Source: Candidatus Omnitrophota bacterium
GTDB lineage: Bacteria; Omnitrophota; Omnitrophia; Omnitrophales; Aquincolibacteriaceae
DNA: 23,128 bases
Assembly: GCA_016196565.1 (NCBI GenBank)
Contig: JACPXK010000087.1
Location: forward strand, 1 to 23,128
Direction: 5' to 3'
Below, in pieces: positions 1-7,868 of the stretch. Positions within the stretch are counted from its first letter, which is position 1. Each line of letters starts with the position of its first letter. A program made the position numbers and the translations under genes. A model generated the notes under the pieces. That model was not told the origin of the DNA. It ran no database searches and saw only the letters and a list, made by a program, of their open reading frames with translations.

Positions 1-70
1 CAAGGATGCCCACGTTCAGTCCCTCCTTCAAATGGCTATGGCCATTCAAGGAAAAATAAAACCTCAATAG
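1..70 (+). CDS. 3' end of an unidentified gene (partial)
   Basis: The reading frame beginning at base 2 is open to a TAG stop at 68-70 and encodes KDAHVQSLLQMAMAIQGKIK followed by PQ. The peptide looks like an amphipathic C-terminal helix, and its codons (GCC, CAA, CTC) resemble those of the neighbouring genes. A promoter for the next unit starts 49 bases after the stop, which suits the end of an upstream transcription unit. The fragment is too short to assign a family. The frame starting at base 1 is also open, to 144, and is the competing reading; it looks less gene-like and would overlap the promoter. Confidence 0.4.
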   Translation, partial: KDAHVQSLLQMAMAIQGKIKPQ

Positions 71-118
71 AGTATTTTTCCCTCTTGGAACTAGCCCACT
101 ACCTCGATTTTCCCTTCA

Positions 119-147
119 TTGACAAAAAAGGCGACTCTTCCTAAAAT
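119..147 (+). promoter_or_regulatory. sigma-70-type promoter for tRNA-Gly and probably tig
   Basis: A consensus -35 box TTGACA (119-124) is separated by exactly 17 bases from TAAAAT (142-147), which matches five of six -10 positions. Transcription would begin near 154, about 45 bases before the tRNA. No terminator is visible between the tRNA and tig, so the same promoter may feed the downstream operon. Confidence 0.75.
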
Positions 148-198
148 ACCCCGTTTCCGCATCGTTAAGGAAGGTTCTCTCTAAAAAGGAGCATCCGA

Positions 199-269
199 GC
201 GAGTGTAGCATAGTGGTAATGCTCTGCCTTGCCAAGGCAGCTACGAGGGTTCGATTCCCTCCACTCGCT
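199..269 (+). tRNA. tRNA-Gly (anticodon GCC)
   Basis: The sequence folds as a 71-base cloverleaf. The acceptor arm GCGAGTG (199-205) pairs with CACTCGC (262-268) and the discriminator is T269. The anticodon stem CTGCC/GGCAG encloses TTGCCAA with anticodon GCC at 231-233. The T arm is GAGGG/TTCGATT/CCCTC. The 3' CCA is not encoded, so it must be added by tRNA nucleotidyltransferase. The last acceptor base, C268, is also the first base of a long hairpin that follows directly (see 268-303). Confidence 0.97.
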
Positions 270-388
270 TTGACTACACGTTCGTCAAGAACGTGAGTCA
301 AAGTCCTCGAGCAGAAGCGAGAGGGCTGCACACTTGCACCAAGGTGCAAGTATCGCACATCGAGAACTTGATGTTCTCGTACGTGCAG
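268..388 (+). promoter_or_regulatory. Hairpin-packed leader between tRNA-Gly and tig
   Basis: Nearly every base can pair. Hairpin 1 is 268-275/296-303 (8 bp) continuing as 277-283/289-295 (7 bp) with one bulged A276. Hairpin 2 is 304-309/318-324 with one bulge. Hairpin 3 is ACTTGCAC 332-339 with GTGCAAGT 344-351 (8 bp). Hairpin 4 is CGAGAAC 361-367 with GTTCTCG 373-379 (7 bp). CTGCAC 326-331 pairs with GTGCAG 383-388 and closes hairpins 3 and 4 into a three-way junction that ends at the purine-rich ribosome-binding site AAGGAG (389-394). There is no T-run, so it is not an intrinsic terminator. A leader regulating tig or an RNA-processing element are both possible; no known family was recognised. 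Confidence 0.5.
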
Positions 389-394
389 AAGGAG

Positions 395-1672
395 ATGAAG
401 ACATTGAAGGTATCGGTTCAAGACGGCAAGGTTTGCGAAAAAATTCTCACCATCGAAGTGGGACGGGAGGACATTCAAAAAGAGTACGAGGAATTTTATC
501 AGGCGGTTTCGCCCAAGGCAAAAATTCCGGGCTTTCGTCCCGGCAAAGCCCCGCGCGATGTGATCGCCATGCATTTTAAAAACGAGGCGCGCGAAGAAGT
601 GCTTAAACATTTGATCTCGGAATCCTACCGGAACGCTTTACAGGAAAAATCCCTGGAGCCGCTCGGCTACCCCAATATCAAGGATGTTAATTTCGACGAA
701 CAAAAACTTTCTTACCGGGCCCAAATCGAAATCCGCCCCAAGGTAAAAATTTCCCGTGCGGCGGGTTTAGCGGCCAAAAAAGAGGCCGTTCAAGTGGCCA
801 ATGAAGAAGTCGAACAAGCCCTCAAAAGCATTCAGCAATCCTTCGCCCAATTCAAAGTCGTGGAAGACCGCGCGGCGGCGATGGGGGATTTTCTGATTGC
901 CGATTATGTTTGTTTTGTGGACGGCAAAGAAGCGGAAAAGCGGACCGATGACTGGTTTGAAATCCGCGAAGAGGAATTCTTAAAGGGTTTTTCCAAACAA
1001 CTTGTGGGCTCGAAGCCGGGCGATGAAAAAGAAGTTCAAATCACATTTCCCGAGAGCATGAGCCGGAAAGAACTTGCGGGGAAACCGGCGCTTTTCAAAG
1101 TGAAGGTGAAAGAAATCAAGGTCCGCAATCTGCCGGAACTCAATGACGATCTGGCCCGCGATGCCGGGGAATATCAAACCTTAGCGGAACTTCGTGCCAA
1201 AATCGAAAAAGACATACTCAGCCGTAAAGAGCATGAAAAAGAAGCCGCTTTTGAAAAAGCGCTTTTGGATGAATTCCTGAAACATAATAAAATTGATTTG
1301 CCCGAAGGCCTGGTAAAACGCCGCGCCGAATATCTCTTGGAACGCAGCAAGCAAGATTTCCTTCATCAAGGGCATTCGGAAGAAGAATTCGAAAAAAATC
1401 GCGCTACGCTTTTGGAGGATTTGCAGCCCGAGGCCAAACGCCAAGTCCATTTGGCCTTTCTTTTGGATGAACTTGCCGCCAAAGAAAATATCACGGTAAC
1501 GGATGAGGATCTTAAAACGCATTATGCCCAGCTTGCCGGGCGCGTTCGCCAGCCGGTAGAAGAAGTGGAAAAGTATTACCATGAACACGAAGATGCCAAG
1601 GAATCGATGAAGGACCAGGTTCGCAGTGAAAAAGTAATCGAATGGATAAAGAAAAATTCAAAACAAAAATAA
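395..1672 (+). CDS. tig: Trigger factor (ribosome-associated chaperone and prolyl isomerase)
   Basis: Trigger factor binds the ribosome near the exit tunnel and shields nascent chains. From the ATG at 395 the product has 425 residues, close to the family's usual length. The ribosome-binding signature GFRPGK lies at residues 46-51. A middle FKBP-like domain follows (about 145-240), then a long charged helical C-terminal chaperone region. The frame is open upstream to 293, but that extension is encoded by palindromic leader sequence and has no family resemblance. AAGGAG (389-394) abuts the ATG, so the in-frame TTG at 404, nine bases downstream of it, is a realistic alternative start. tig followed by clpP is a common bacterial gene order. 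The protein family is certain; the exact start is not. Confidence 0.95.
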   Translation: MKTLKVSVQDGKVCEKILTIEVGREDIQKEYEEFYQAVSPKAKIPGFRPGKAPRDVIAMHFKNEAREEVLKHLISESYRNALQEKSLEPLGYPNIKDVNFDEQKLSYRAQIEIRPKVKISRAAGLAAKKEAVQVANEEVEQALKSIQQSFAQFKVVEDRAAAMGDFLIADYVCFVDGKEAEKRTDDWFEIREEEFLKGFSKQLVGSKPGDEKEVQITFPESMSRKELAGKPALFKVKVKEIKVRNLPELNDDLARDAGEYQTLAELRAKIEKDILSRKEHEKEAAFEKALLDEFLKHNKIDLPEGLVKRRAEYLLERSKQDFLHQGHSEEEFEKNRATLLEDLQPEAKRQVHLAFLLDELAAKENITVTDEDLKTHYAQLAGRVRQPVEEVEKYYHEHEDAKESMKDQVRSEKVIEWIKKNSKQK

Positions 1673-1681
1673 ATAATGATA

Positions 1682-1743
1682 GTCATTCTGAGGCCGTAGG
1701 CCGAAGAATCTCGCAAGAGATCCTTCGCTTCGCTCAGGATGAC
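1682..1743. repeat. Palindromic dispersed repeat, copy 1 (tig-clpP intergenic)
   Basis: The element starts with GTCATTCTGAG and ends with CTCAGGATGAC. Inner arms GAAGAATCTC and GAGATCCTTC flank a 4-base GCAA centre. As RNA the outer arms pair over 11 bp with a single G-U. It fills most of the 89-base gap between tig and clpP and ends eight bases before the clpP Shine-Dalgarno sequence. Related copies lie at 16851-16912 and 22284-22341. The small size and palindromic form resemble REP/MITE-type non-autonomous repeats. Confidence 0.8.
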
Positions 1744-1761
1744 GAATCCTAAGGAGGCTTT

Positions 1762-2367
1762 ATGAGCGGTTATTTAGTGCCTATGGTGATTGAGCAAACC
1801 GGAAGAGGGGAGCGCGCCTACGATATTTATTCGCGCCTTTTGAAGGACCGCATCGTTTTTATCGGCACTCCGATTGACGACACCATCGCCAATTTAATCA
1901 TTGCCCAGATTCTTTTCCTGCAAATGGAAGATCCGGACAAAGACATTAATGTTTACATCAATTCTCCGGGCGGATCGGTGACAGCCGGCCTCGCCATTTA
2001 TGACACCATGCAATTCGTCAAATGTGATGTCGCGACTTATTGCGTGGGACAAGCCGCCAGCATGGGAGCGCTTCTTCTTTGCGCCGGAGCCAAAGGAAAA
2101 CGTTTTTCCCTGCCGCATTCCCGTGTCATGATTCATCAGCCGTGGGGCGGAACTCAAGGAACGGCCTCCGACATTCATATTCAGGCCACGGAAATTTTGA
2201 AAATGAAAGATCAGCTCAATAAAATTTTGGCCAAACATACCGGCCAGCCTTTGGAGAGAATCGAAAAAGACACCGACCGCGATTACTTCATGTCTTCCGT
2301 TGAAGCCAAGGTTTACGGCATTGTGGACGAAGTCGTCACTTCACGTGGGGATGTCAGCAAAAAGTGA
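1762..2367 (+). CDS. clpP: ATP-dependent Clp protease proteolytic subunit
   Basis: ClpP is the serine peptidase of the barrel-shaped Clp complex and degrades proteins unfolded by ClpX or ClpA in the cytoplasm. The 201-residue product has the full catalytic triad: Ser100 in [11 protein letters not shown], His125 in MIHQPWGG and Asp174 in TDRDYFMS. The oxyanion-region SPGGSV is at 68-73, and the length is standard. The ATG at 1762 follows a strong AAGGAGG (1751-1757) by four bases. The stop overlaps the GTG start of the next gene by four bases, which implies translational coupling. A palindromic repeat separates it from tig, so the two may be expressed at different levels. Confidence 0.98.
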   Translation: MSGYLVPMVIEQTGRGERAYDIYSRLLKDRIVFIGTPIDDTIANLIIAQILFLQMEDPDKDINVYINSPGGSVTAGLAIYDTMQFVKCDVATYCVGQAASMGALLLCAGAKGKRFSLPHSRVMIHQPWGGTQGTASDIHIQATEILKMKDQLNKILAKHTGQPLERIEKDTDRDYFMSSVEAKVYGIVDEVVTSRGDVSKK

Positions 2368-3473
2368 GCAAGCGGAACATTCTACTGACCCCCGGGCCCA
2401 CACCCGTTCCGGAAGATATTTTAAGGGTGATGGCCGAGCCGATTTTTCATCACCGGACTCCGCGTTACCGTAAAATTTTTTCATCCGTCTCCGAGCGGCT
2501 GAAAAAGGTATTTTTCACCAAGAATCCGGTTTATGTTCTGACCGGCTCCGGGACTTCGGCGATGGAAGCCTCCATCGTGAATTTCCATTCTGTGGGTGAA
2601 GAAATTCTGGTGGTGGAAAACGGAAAATTTTCCGAGCGATTTACGCAGCTCGCTAAGGCCTATAATCTCAAAGCCACGGTTATCAAAGTCTCTTATGGAG
2701 AGGCCGTGCGGCCGGAGCAAATCGCGGAAGCGCTTCAAAAAAATCCCGCCATTAAATCCGTTTGTGTGGAGCTTTGTGAAACTTCCACGGCCGTGTTGCA
2801 AGACATTCGCGCCATCGGCGCCATTGTTTCCAAATCGGATGCGCTTTTAATCGTGGACGCCATTTCCGGCCTCGGTGCGGACCGTTTGGAAAGCGATGCC
2901 TGGGGAGTGGATATTACGGTAAGCGCTTCTCAAAAAGCCTTAATGCTTCCGCCGGGGCTTGGTTTTATCAGTGTGAGTGAAAAAGCCAAAAAGAGAATGG
3001 AAAAATCCAATCTCCCAAAATATTACGTGGATTTAAAGCTTTATGAAAAGTCCGCCAAAGACGCGGACACTCCGTTTACGCCGGCGCTTACTTTAGTTGT
3101 GGGACTTGAAAAAGTTCTCGACCGGATTGAAGCCGAAGGCATGGAAAATGTCTTCAAGCGCTGCGCGGATCTTGGAACTTTTACCCGCCGCGGGCTGGAA
3201 CGGGTGGGATTAAAACTTTTTTCTAAAGCGCCGTCTTCAACGGTCAGTGCCGCCTGTGTTCCCGACGGCCTTGACGGTGAAAAACTGGTGCAGGTGATGC
3301 GCGACGATAAAGGGGTGGCGCTTGCCGGCGGTCAGGGAGAGATGAAAGGCCGCGTCGTAAGAATCGCCCATATGGGAGCCATCACCAAAAAGGATTTGGA
3401 AGAGGGTCTTCAGGTTTTAGCCCAAACCCTTCAAGAAATGAAGCAACTGCAAAAGGTACCTGGTACCGTCTGA
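2364..3473 (+). CDS. Class V aminotransferase (alanine/serine-glyoxylate type)
   Basis: This is a PLP-dependent transaminase of fold type I, class V, 369 residues. It opens with the family hallmark [10 protein letters not shown]. It carries the aromatic-stacking and substrate region [10 protein letters not shown] (60-69), the cofactor Asp165 in IVDAISG and the Schiff-base Lys191 in [12 protein letters not shown]. Relatives act as serine-pyruvate, alanine-glyoxylate or serine-glyoxylate aminotransferases. It starts at GTG 2364, overlapping the clpP stop, and lies 18 bases before serA. That neighbourhood suggests it supplies the transamination step of serine synthesis (3-phosphohydroxypyruvate to phosphoserine) in place of SerC. 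This role is inferred. The last residues (KVPGTV) are encoded by a GGTACC-T-GGTACC palindrome and look like a repeat-derived tail. Confidence 0.93.
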   Translation: MSKRNILLTPGPTPVPEDILRVMAEPIFHHRTPRYRKIFSSVSERLKKVFFTKNPVYVLTGSGTSAMEASIVNFHSVGEEILVVENGKFSERFTQLAKAYNLKATVIKVSYGEAVRPEQIAEALQKNPAIKSVCVELCETSTAVLQDIRAIGAIVSKSDALLIVDAISGLGADRLESDAWGVDITVSASQKALMLPPGLGFISVSEKAKKRMEKSNLPKYYVDLKLYEKSAKDADTPFTPALTLVVGLEKVLDRIEAEGMENVFKRCADLGTFTRRGLERVGLKLFSKAPSSTVSAACVPDGLDGEKLVQVMRDDKGVALAGGQGEMKGRVVRIAHMGAITKKDLEEGLQVLAQTLQEMKQLQKVPGTV

Positions 3474-3476
3474 TTT

Positions 3477-3482
3477 AAGGAG
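3477..3482 (+). promoter_or_regulatory. Ribosome-binding site of serA
   Basis: AAGGAG lies nine bases before the ATG at 3492. It fixes the serA start and indicates independent translation initiation rather than coupling to the aminotransferase gene. Confidence 0.7.
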
Positions 3483-3491
3483 TCATCTCAA

Positions 3492-5096
3492 ATGAAAATT
3501 TTAGTGTCGGATCCCCTCGGAAAAGCCGGTCTTGCCGTTTTGAAAAAAGAAAAAGCCTTCACGATCGATGAAAATTACGGCCTTAAGCCCGAAGAGCTCA
3601 AAAAAGTAATCGCCGATTATGACGCTATTATTATTCGAAGCGGAACGAAGTTGACCAAAGATCTGATTGACGCCGCCAAAAAACTGCGTGTGATCGGGCG
3701 TGCCGGTGTGGGCGTGGACAATGTCGATCTCGAGGCCGCCACCAAACGCGGCATTATTGTGATGAATACCCCCGAAGGCAATACGATTTCCACGGCTGAG
3801 CAGACCTTTTCCCTTTTAATGTCTCTTGCCCGCAATATTCCTCAAGCCGTCAGCTCCGTAAAGGCCGGCCAGTGGAAACGGCAGGATTTTCTCGGCACTG
3901 AACTGAACGGCAAAGTTCTTGGCGTGATCGGATTCGGCAGAATCGGCCGCGAGGTCACCAAGCGCGCGTCGGCATTCGGCATGCGCGTGGTGGTGTTTGA
4001 TCCTTTTATCTCGAAGGCCAGCGTTAAGGAATATCCCGTGGAGTTTAAAGATTTGAAATCCCTTCTCAAAATCGCAGATTTTATCACCGTTCATACGCCG
4101 CTTACTCCCGAAACCAAATACATCTTAAATAGCGAAACCTTCAAGCTCTGCAAAAAAGGGGTGAAGGTGATTAATTGCGCGCGCGGAGGAATTATCGAAG
4201 AAAAGGCCTTGATCGAAGCGCTTCAATCCAAAAAGGTTTCGGGTGCGGCGCTTGATGTTTTCGAAAAAGAACCGCCCCCGGCCGATCATCCGTTTCTTAA
4301 AATGCCGCAGGTGATTTGCACGCCGCATTTAGGCGCTGCCACGGAAGAAGCCCAGGAAAATGTGGCGGTGGATGTGGCCCATCAAGTGGTCGATGCCCTC
4401 GCCAACCGCGCTTTTAAAAATGCGGTCAATCTTCCCAATGTGGATCCGGAAACCTTCAAAGCCATCCGTCCCTGGCTTATTTTGGCCGAGCAAATCGGCA
4501 AACTTCCGATGCAGCTTTTTGACGGAAGCTTGAAAAAAGTGAATATCCGTTACGGCGGAGAAGTCACGCGCTATCCTTTGACGCCGCTCACCAATGCCGT
4601 GATTAAAGGAATCCTTACGCCGATTTGCGGGGAAACCGTGAATTACGTCAACGCGCCGGGCCTTGCCAAAGAACGCGGCATTACAGTGGTGGAAGAAAAA
4701 AGCACGGAGACCGGGGATTTTACCAATTTTATTGAAGTGGAAACCCATCAAACCGGCGAACCCAATCGCGTCATGGGCACGATTTTCGGAAGCCAATTGC
4801 CGCGCATTGTGAGAATCAATGAATTTTTGGGCATGGATGTGGATCCTCAAGGCGTTGTCATTTTCATTAAGAATGAAGATCAGCCCGGCGTGGTCGGAAA
4901 ACTCGGGACGATTCTTGGGACAAATAAAATCAATATCGCCGAAATGTCTCTGGCCCGTGTGACTCAGGGCAAAAAAGTTTTTGCCATGACGACGATTAAT
5001 ACCGACAATGAAGTTCCCGCCAAAGTTCTGACGGAAATCAAAAAATTTTCTCCCATCATTGATGTCAAGGTCGTCAATTTGGGCCGCTATGAATAG
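3492..5096 (+). CDS. serA: D-3-phosphoglycerate dehydrogenase (long form with ACT domain)
   Basis: SerA oxidises 3-phosphoglycerate to 3-phosphohydroxypyruvate with NAD+, the first committed step of serine synthesis. The 534-residue length is typical of the long form. The NAD-binding GFGRIG is at 147-152 with Asp170 as the ribose ligand. Catalytic residues are Arg231 (NCARGG), Glu260 (VFEKEPP) and His279 (CTPHLGAA). An intervening allosteric-substrate-binding region follows. A C-terminal ACT domain begins near 460 (IFIKNEDQPGVVGKLG) and usually senses serine for feedback inhibition. The last eight bases overlap the purA start. The adjacent class V aminotransferase probably supplies the next pathway step. 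Confidence 0.97.
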   Translation: MKILVSDPLGKAGLAVLKKEKAFTIDENYGLKPEELKKVIADYDAIIIRSGTKLTKDLIDAAKKLRVIGRAGVGVDNVDLEAATKRGIIVMNTPEGNTISTAEQTFSLLMSLARNIPQAVSSVKAGQWKRQDFLGTELNGKVLGVIGFGRIGREVTKRASAFGMRVVVFDPFISKASVKEYPVEFKDLKSLLKIADFITVHTPLTPETKYILNSETFKLCKKGVKVINCARGGIIEEKALIEALQSKKVSGAALDVFEKEPPPADHPFLKMPQVICTPHLGAATEEAQENVAVDVAHQVVDALANRAFKNAVNLPNVDPETFKAIRPWLILAEQIGKLPMQLFDGSLKKVNIRYGGEVTRYPLTPLTNAVIKGILTPICGETVNYVNAPGLAKERGITVVEEKSTETGDFTNFIEVETHQTGEPNRVMGTIFGSQLPRIVRINEFLGMDVDPQGVVIFIKNEDQPGVVGKLGTILGTNKINIAEMSLARVTQGKKVFAMTTINTDNEVPAKVLTEIKKFSPIIDVKVVNLGRYE

Positions 5097-6363
5097 AATT
5101 TTGATCGGCGCCCAATGGGGCGATGAGGGCAAAGGCAAAATCATCGATCTTTTGACCGCCAAAAGCGACATCGTCGTCCGCTATCAGGGCGGAAACAATG
5201 CCGGCCATACGGTCAAATTCGATGCCGAAACTTTTATCCTGCATTTGATTCCTTCCGGCATTCTGCATCAGGGAAAAATCTGCGTGATCGGCGGCGGCGT
5301 GGTGATCGATCCGGAAGCCTTCTTTGAAGAAGTCAATGCGCTGGAGAAAAGGAATATCAAGGTCCGAGGCCGTCTTTTTGTTTCCGATCAGGCCCATATG
5401 ATTTTTCCCTACCATAAACTTTTGGACCGTCTCAAAGAAGAATCGGCTTCTGAAAAAGACATGATCGGTACGACTAAAAAAGGAATCGGTCCCTGTTATG
5501 CCGATAAAATGGCGCGGCTTGGTATTCGCATTGCGGATTTGAGGAATCTGGATTATTTTGCCGAGCGTCTGGGATCGGTTCTTAAAGAACGCAATGAAAC
5601 TTTAAGAAAAATTTATAATCATCCCGGTCTTTCATTTAAAGATATTTTTTCAAAATATAAAAAATACCGGAAGGAACTTTTAGAATTTTCTCTGGACACT
5701 CCACGCTACCTTTATGATGCAGCGAAAAAAGGAAAACATATTCTCTTCGAAGGCGCGCAAGGAACACTGCTTGATGTGGATCACGGCACTTATCCTTTCG
5801 TGACTTCTTCCAATGCCTCGGTGGGCGGGGCCATTACGGGATCGGGCATCAGCCCCACTTTGATCAATCGCGTGATCGGCGTGGTGAAGGCTTACACCAC
5901 GCGCGTAGGGGAAGGCCCTTTCCCGACACAATTTCCTCCGGCACTTTTAAAACATATTCAAACCAAGGGCGAAGAATTCGGCGCCACCACAGGACGGCCG
6001 CGCCGCTGCGGCTGGTTTGACGCTGTCATCACACGCCATTCTGTGAGGATCAACGGCTTGGATGAAATGGCCATGATGAAACTCGATATTTTAAGCGGTG
6101 TTCCCGAACTCAAAATTGCCACGGCTTACAAAATCGGTTCCAAAACCGTCAAAGATTATCCTCATTCCACTTATGAATTTACCCATGCCAAGCCTATTTA
6201 TGAAACCATGAAAGGCTGGCAGGAGGATTTGTCGGGCGTCAAAAGGTGGAAGGATTTGCCGGCCAACGCGCAAAAATACCTCAAACGTCTGGAATCGTTG
6301 CTGGAAACACCCATCAAAATTATTTCTGTGGGAAGCAAACGCGCTCAAACGGTTTTTCTTTAA
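5089..6363 (+). CDS. purA: Adenylosuccinate synthetase
   Basis: PurA joins IMP and aspartate using GTP to form adenylosuccinate, the first step of the AMP branch. From the ATG at 5089 the product has 424 residues, the usual size. It begins MNRILIGAQWGDEGKGKIID, carrying the GDEGKGK phosphate loop. Further signatures are GGNNAGHTV near residue 40, the switch-like GTTKKGIGPCYADK and the base- and aspartate-binding TTGRPRRCGWFD. The frame is open for ten more codons upstream, but those codons lie inside serA and are not family-like. The overlap with serA is eight bases. uppS starts two bases after its stop. Confidence 0.98.
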   Translation: MNRILIGAQWGDEGKGKIIDLLTAKSDIVVRYQGGNNAGHTVKFDAETFILHLIPSGILHQGKICVIGGGVVIDPEAFFEEVNALEKRNIKVRGRLFVSDQAHMIFPYHKLLDRLKEESASEKDMIGTTKKGIGPCYADKMARLGIRIADLRNLDYFAERLGSVLKERNETLRKIYNHPGLSFKDIFSKYKKYRKELLEFSLDTPRYLYDAAKKGKHILFEGAQGTLLDVDHGTYPFVTSSNASVGGAITGSGISPTLINRVIGVVKAYTTRVGEGPFPTQFPPALLKHIQTKGEEFGATTGRPRRCGWFDAVITRHSVRINGLDEMAMMKLDILSGVPELKIATAYKIGSKTVKDYPHSTYEFTHAKPIYETMKGWQEDLSGVKRWKDLPANAQKYLKRLESLLETPIKIISVGSKRAQTVFL

Positions 6364-6365
6364 AT

Positions 6366-7073
6366 ATGAATCCCAATCTGCCTCGCCATGTGGCCATTAT
6401 TATGGATGGAAACGGCCGATGGGCCGAAAAACAAGGCCTGCTCCGTATCCGCGGCCATGAGATGGGTGTGCGCCGTGTCGAAGAAATCATACGCGCCGCC
6501 CAGGACGAAGGAATCGGATACCTCACGCTTTATGCCTTTTCCAAAGAAAACTGGCAAAGACCGCCGGCGGAAGTTTCTTTTTTGATGGGGCTTTTGGGAC
6601 AGTTCCTGGACCAAAAGGTCAAAGAAATGAAGGAAAATAATCTTGTGTTCAACACCATCGGCGAAATCCATGATTTGCCGGAAATGATTCAAAAGAAAAT
6701 TTCAAGAGGCATGGAAGAAACCAAACAAAACACAGGGCTGGTGGTGACTTTCGCTTTCAGCTATTCCTCGCGGATCGAAATTACGGAGGCCTGCCGCAGA
6801 ATCGCGCGCGAAGTCTCGGAAGGAAAAATCAGGCCGGAAAATATCACGGAACAAACGATATCCTCCCATCTTTACACCGCCGGCTTGCCCGATCCCGATC
6901 TTTTGATACGCACCAGCGGTGAAATGCGCATCAGCAATTTCCTGCTTTGGCAGATTTCTTATGCCGAGCTTTATGTGACGGAAAAATTTTGGCCGGAATT
7001 TACGCGCGAAGAATTCCTTTCGGCCCTTGACGCCTACGGCAAACGCGAACGCCGTTTCGGACGCACCGTATGA
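6366..7073 (+). CDS. uppS: Undecaprenyl diphosphate synthase (cis-prenyltransferase)
   Basis: UppS condenses isopentenyl diphosphate units in cis onto farnesyl diphosphate to make the C55 lipid carrier of peptidoglycan and surface polysaccharides. The 235-residue product has the family start HVAIIMDGNGRWA with catalytic Asp14, then FSKENW. The C-terminal signature LLIRTSGEMRISNFLLWQIS is followed by YAELY. The ATG at 6366 is chosen because homology begins there; an upstream in-frame ATG would lie inside purA. Its final ATGA overlaps the cdsA start. Next to cdsA and dxr it forms the widespread isoprenoid and phospholipid cluster. Confidence 0.97.
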   Translation: MNPNLPRHVAIIMDGNGRWAEKQGLLRIRGHEMGVRRVEEIIRAAQDEGIGYLTLYAFSKENWQRPPAEVSFLMGLLGQFLDQKVKEMKENNLVFNTIGEIHDLPEMIQKKISRGMEETKQNTGLVVTFAFSYSSRIEITEACRRIAREVSEGKIRPENITEQTISSHLYTAGLPDPDLLIRTSGEMRISNFLLWQISYAELYVTEKFWPEFTREEFLSALDAYGKRERRFGRTV

Positions 7074-7864
7074 TCAGCCAACTTCAAAAACGCCTTATCA
7101 GCTCCGCTTTTTTAGTTTCCATTGTCATTTTCACGATTTTTTTCGCTCCCGACTGGTTTTTCTTTCTGGCGATAGAAAGTTTTATCCTGCTCGCCTTAAA
7201 TGAGTTTTTGATACTCGCCGAGAAAAAAGGCATTGCCATCAACCGGTGGCTCGGCCTTGTGCTTGGGGGAATTCTTCCCTTTACCTTTTATTGGGGTTCG
7301 GAAGACATCATTCTGGTTGCCGCCTGCGTGGTGATTTTCTTTTATAATTTTTACCGCCGCGTGCGGGAACAGGCGATTATCAGCACAGCCGTTACCGTTT
7401 TCGCCATTATGTATGTTTCCTGGTTTTTTTCTTACATGATCAAAATTAAACATCTGGATTATGGTTCCTACTGGGTTTTTTACACTATTCTTCTTGTTAA
7501 AGGGGGAGACGCCGGCGCCTATTTTGTCGGCCGGACTTTCGGAAAAACCAAATTGATCGAACACATCAGCCCCAACAAATCCATTGAAGGGGCGTGGGGA
7601 GGTTTTTTTACGACCGTGCTCCTTTCCCTTATTTCAAAATTTTATTTGTGGCATGCCGAGTTTTTTCATTTGCTCGTGATCGGCATTGTGGTGGGAATTT
7701 TGTCCCAGCTCGGGGATTTGTCCGAAAGCCTTATCAAAAGGGATGCCGGCGTTAAGGATTCGGGGGACATGCCCGGTCTTGGCGGCATGCTGGATGTTCT
7801 GGATAGTTTGCTTTTTACGGTTCCTTTCGTTTATTATTACCTGACCGCCTTCACCGGCGTTTAA
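7070..7864 (+). CDS. cdsA: Phosphatidate cytidylyltransferase (CDP-diacylglycerol synthase)
   Basis: CdsA is an integral membrane enzyme making CDP-diacylglycerol from phosphatidic acid and CTP, the entry to bacterial phospholipids. The 264 residues include about seven or eight hydrophobic segments. The C-terminal signature region is present: LGDLSESLIKRDAGVKDSGD then MPGLGGMLDVLDSLLF. The classical pattern has His after PG (PGHGG) and Arg after the Asp (LDR). Here these are Leu and Val, while the acidic residues are kept. The protein is full length and sits in the normal uppS-cdsA-dxr order with four-base coupling to uppS, so it is most likely active with a lineage-specific signature. Confidence 0.93.
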   Translation: MISQLQKRLISSAFLVSIVIFTIFFAPDWFFFLAIESFILLALNEFLILAEKKGIAINRWLGLVLGGILPFTFYWGSEDIILVAACVVIFFYNFYRRVREQAIISTAVTVFAIMYVSWFFSYMIKIKHLDYGSYWVFYTILLVKGGDAGAYFVGRTFGKTKLIEHISPNKSIEGAWGGFFTTVLLSLISKFYLWHAEFFHLLVIGIVVGILSQLGDLSESLIKRDAGVKDSGDMPGLGGMLDVLDSLLFTVPFVYYYLTAFTGV

Positions 7865-7868
7865 TCTT

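Noticed and set aside
31..46. AATGGC/GCCATT hairpin as a terminator of the upstream gene
   Set aside because: Short stem, located inside the likely coding tail, and followed by A-rich sequence with no T-run.
268..394. T-box or tRNA-processing terminator downstream of tRNA-Gly
   Set aside because: There is no T-box core sequence and no T-run after any of the stems.
116..610. 164-codon minus-strand ORF over the tRNA and tig start
   Set aside because: It runs across a tRNA gene, a promoter and the conserved tig N-terminus, so it is chance.
4329..5171. 280-codon minus-strand ORF opposite serA and purA
   Set aside because: It is antisense to two clearly conserved genes and its translation, rich in F, H and R, shows no family features.
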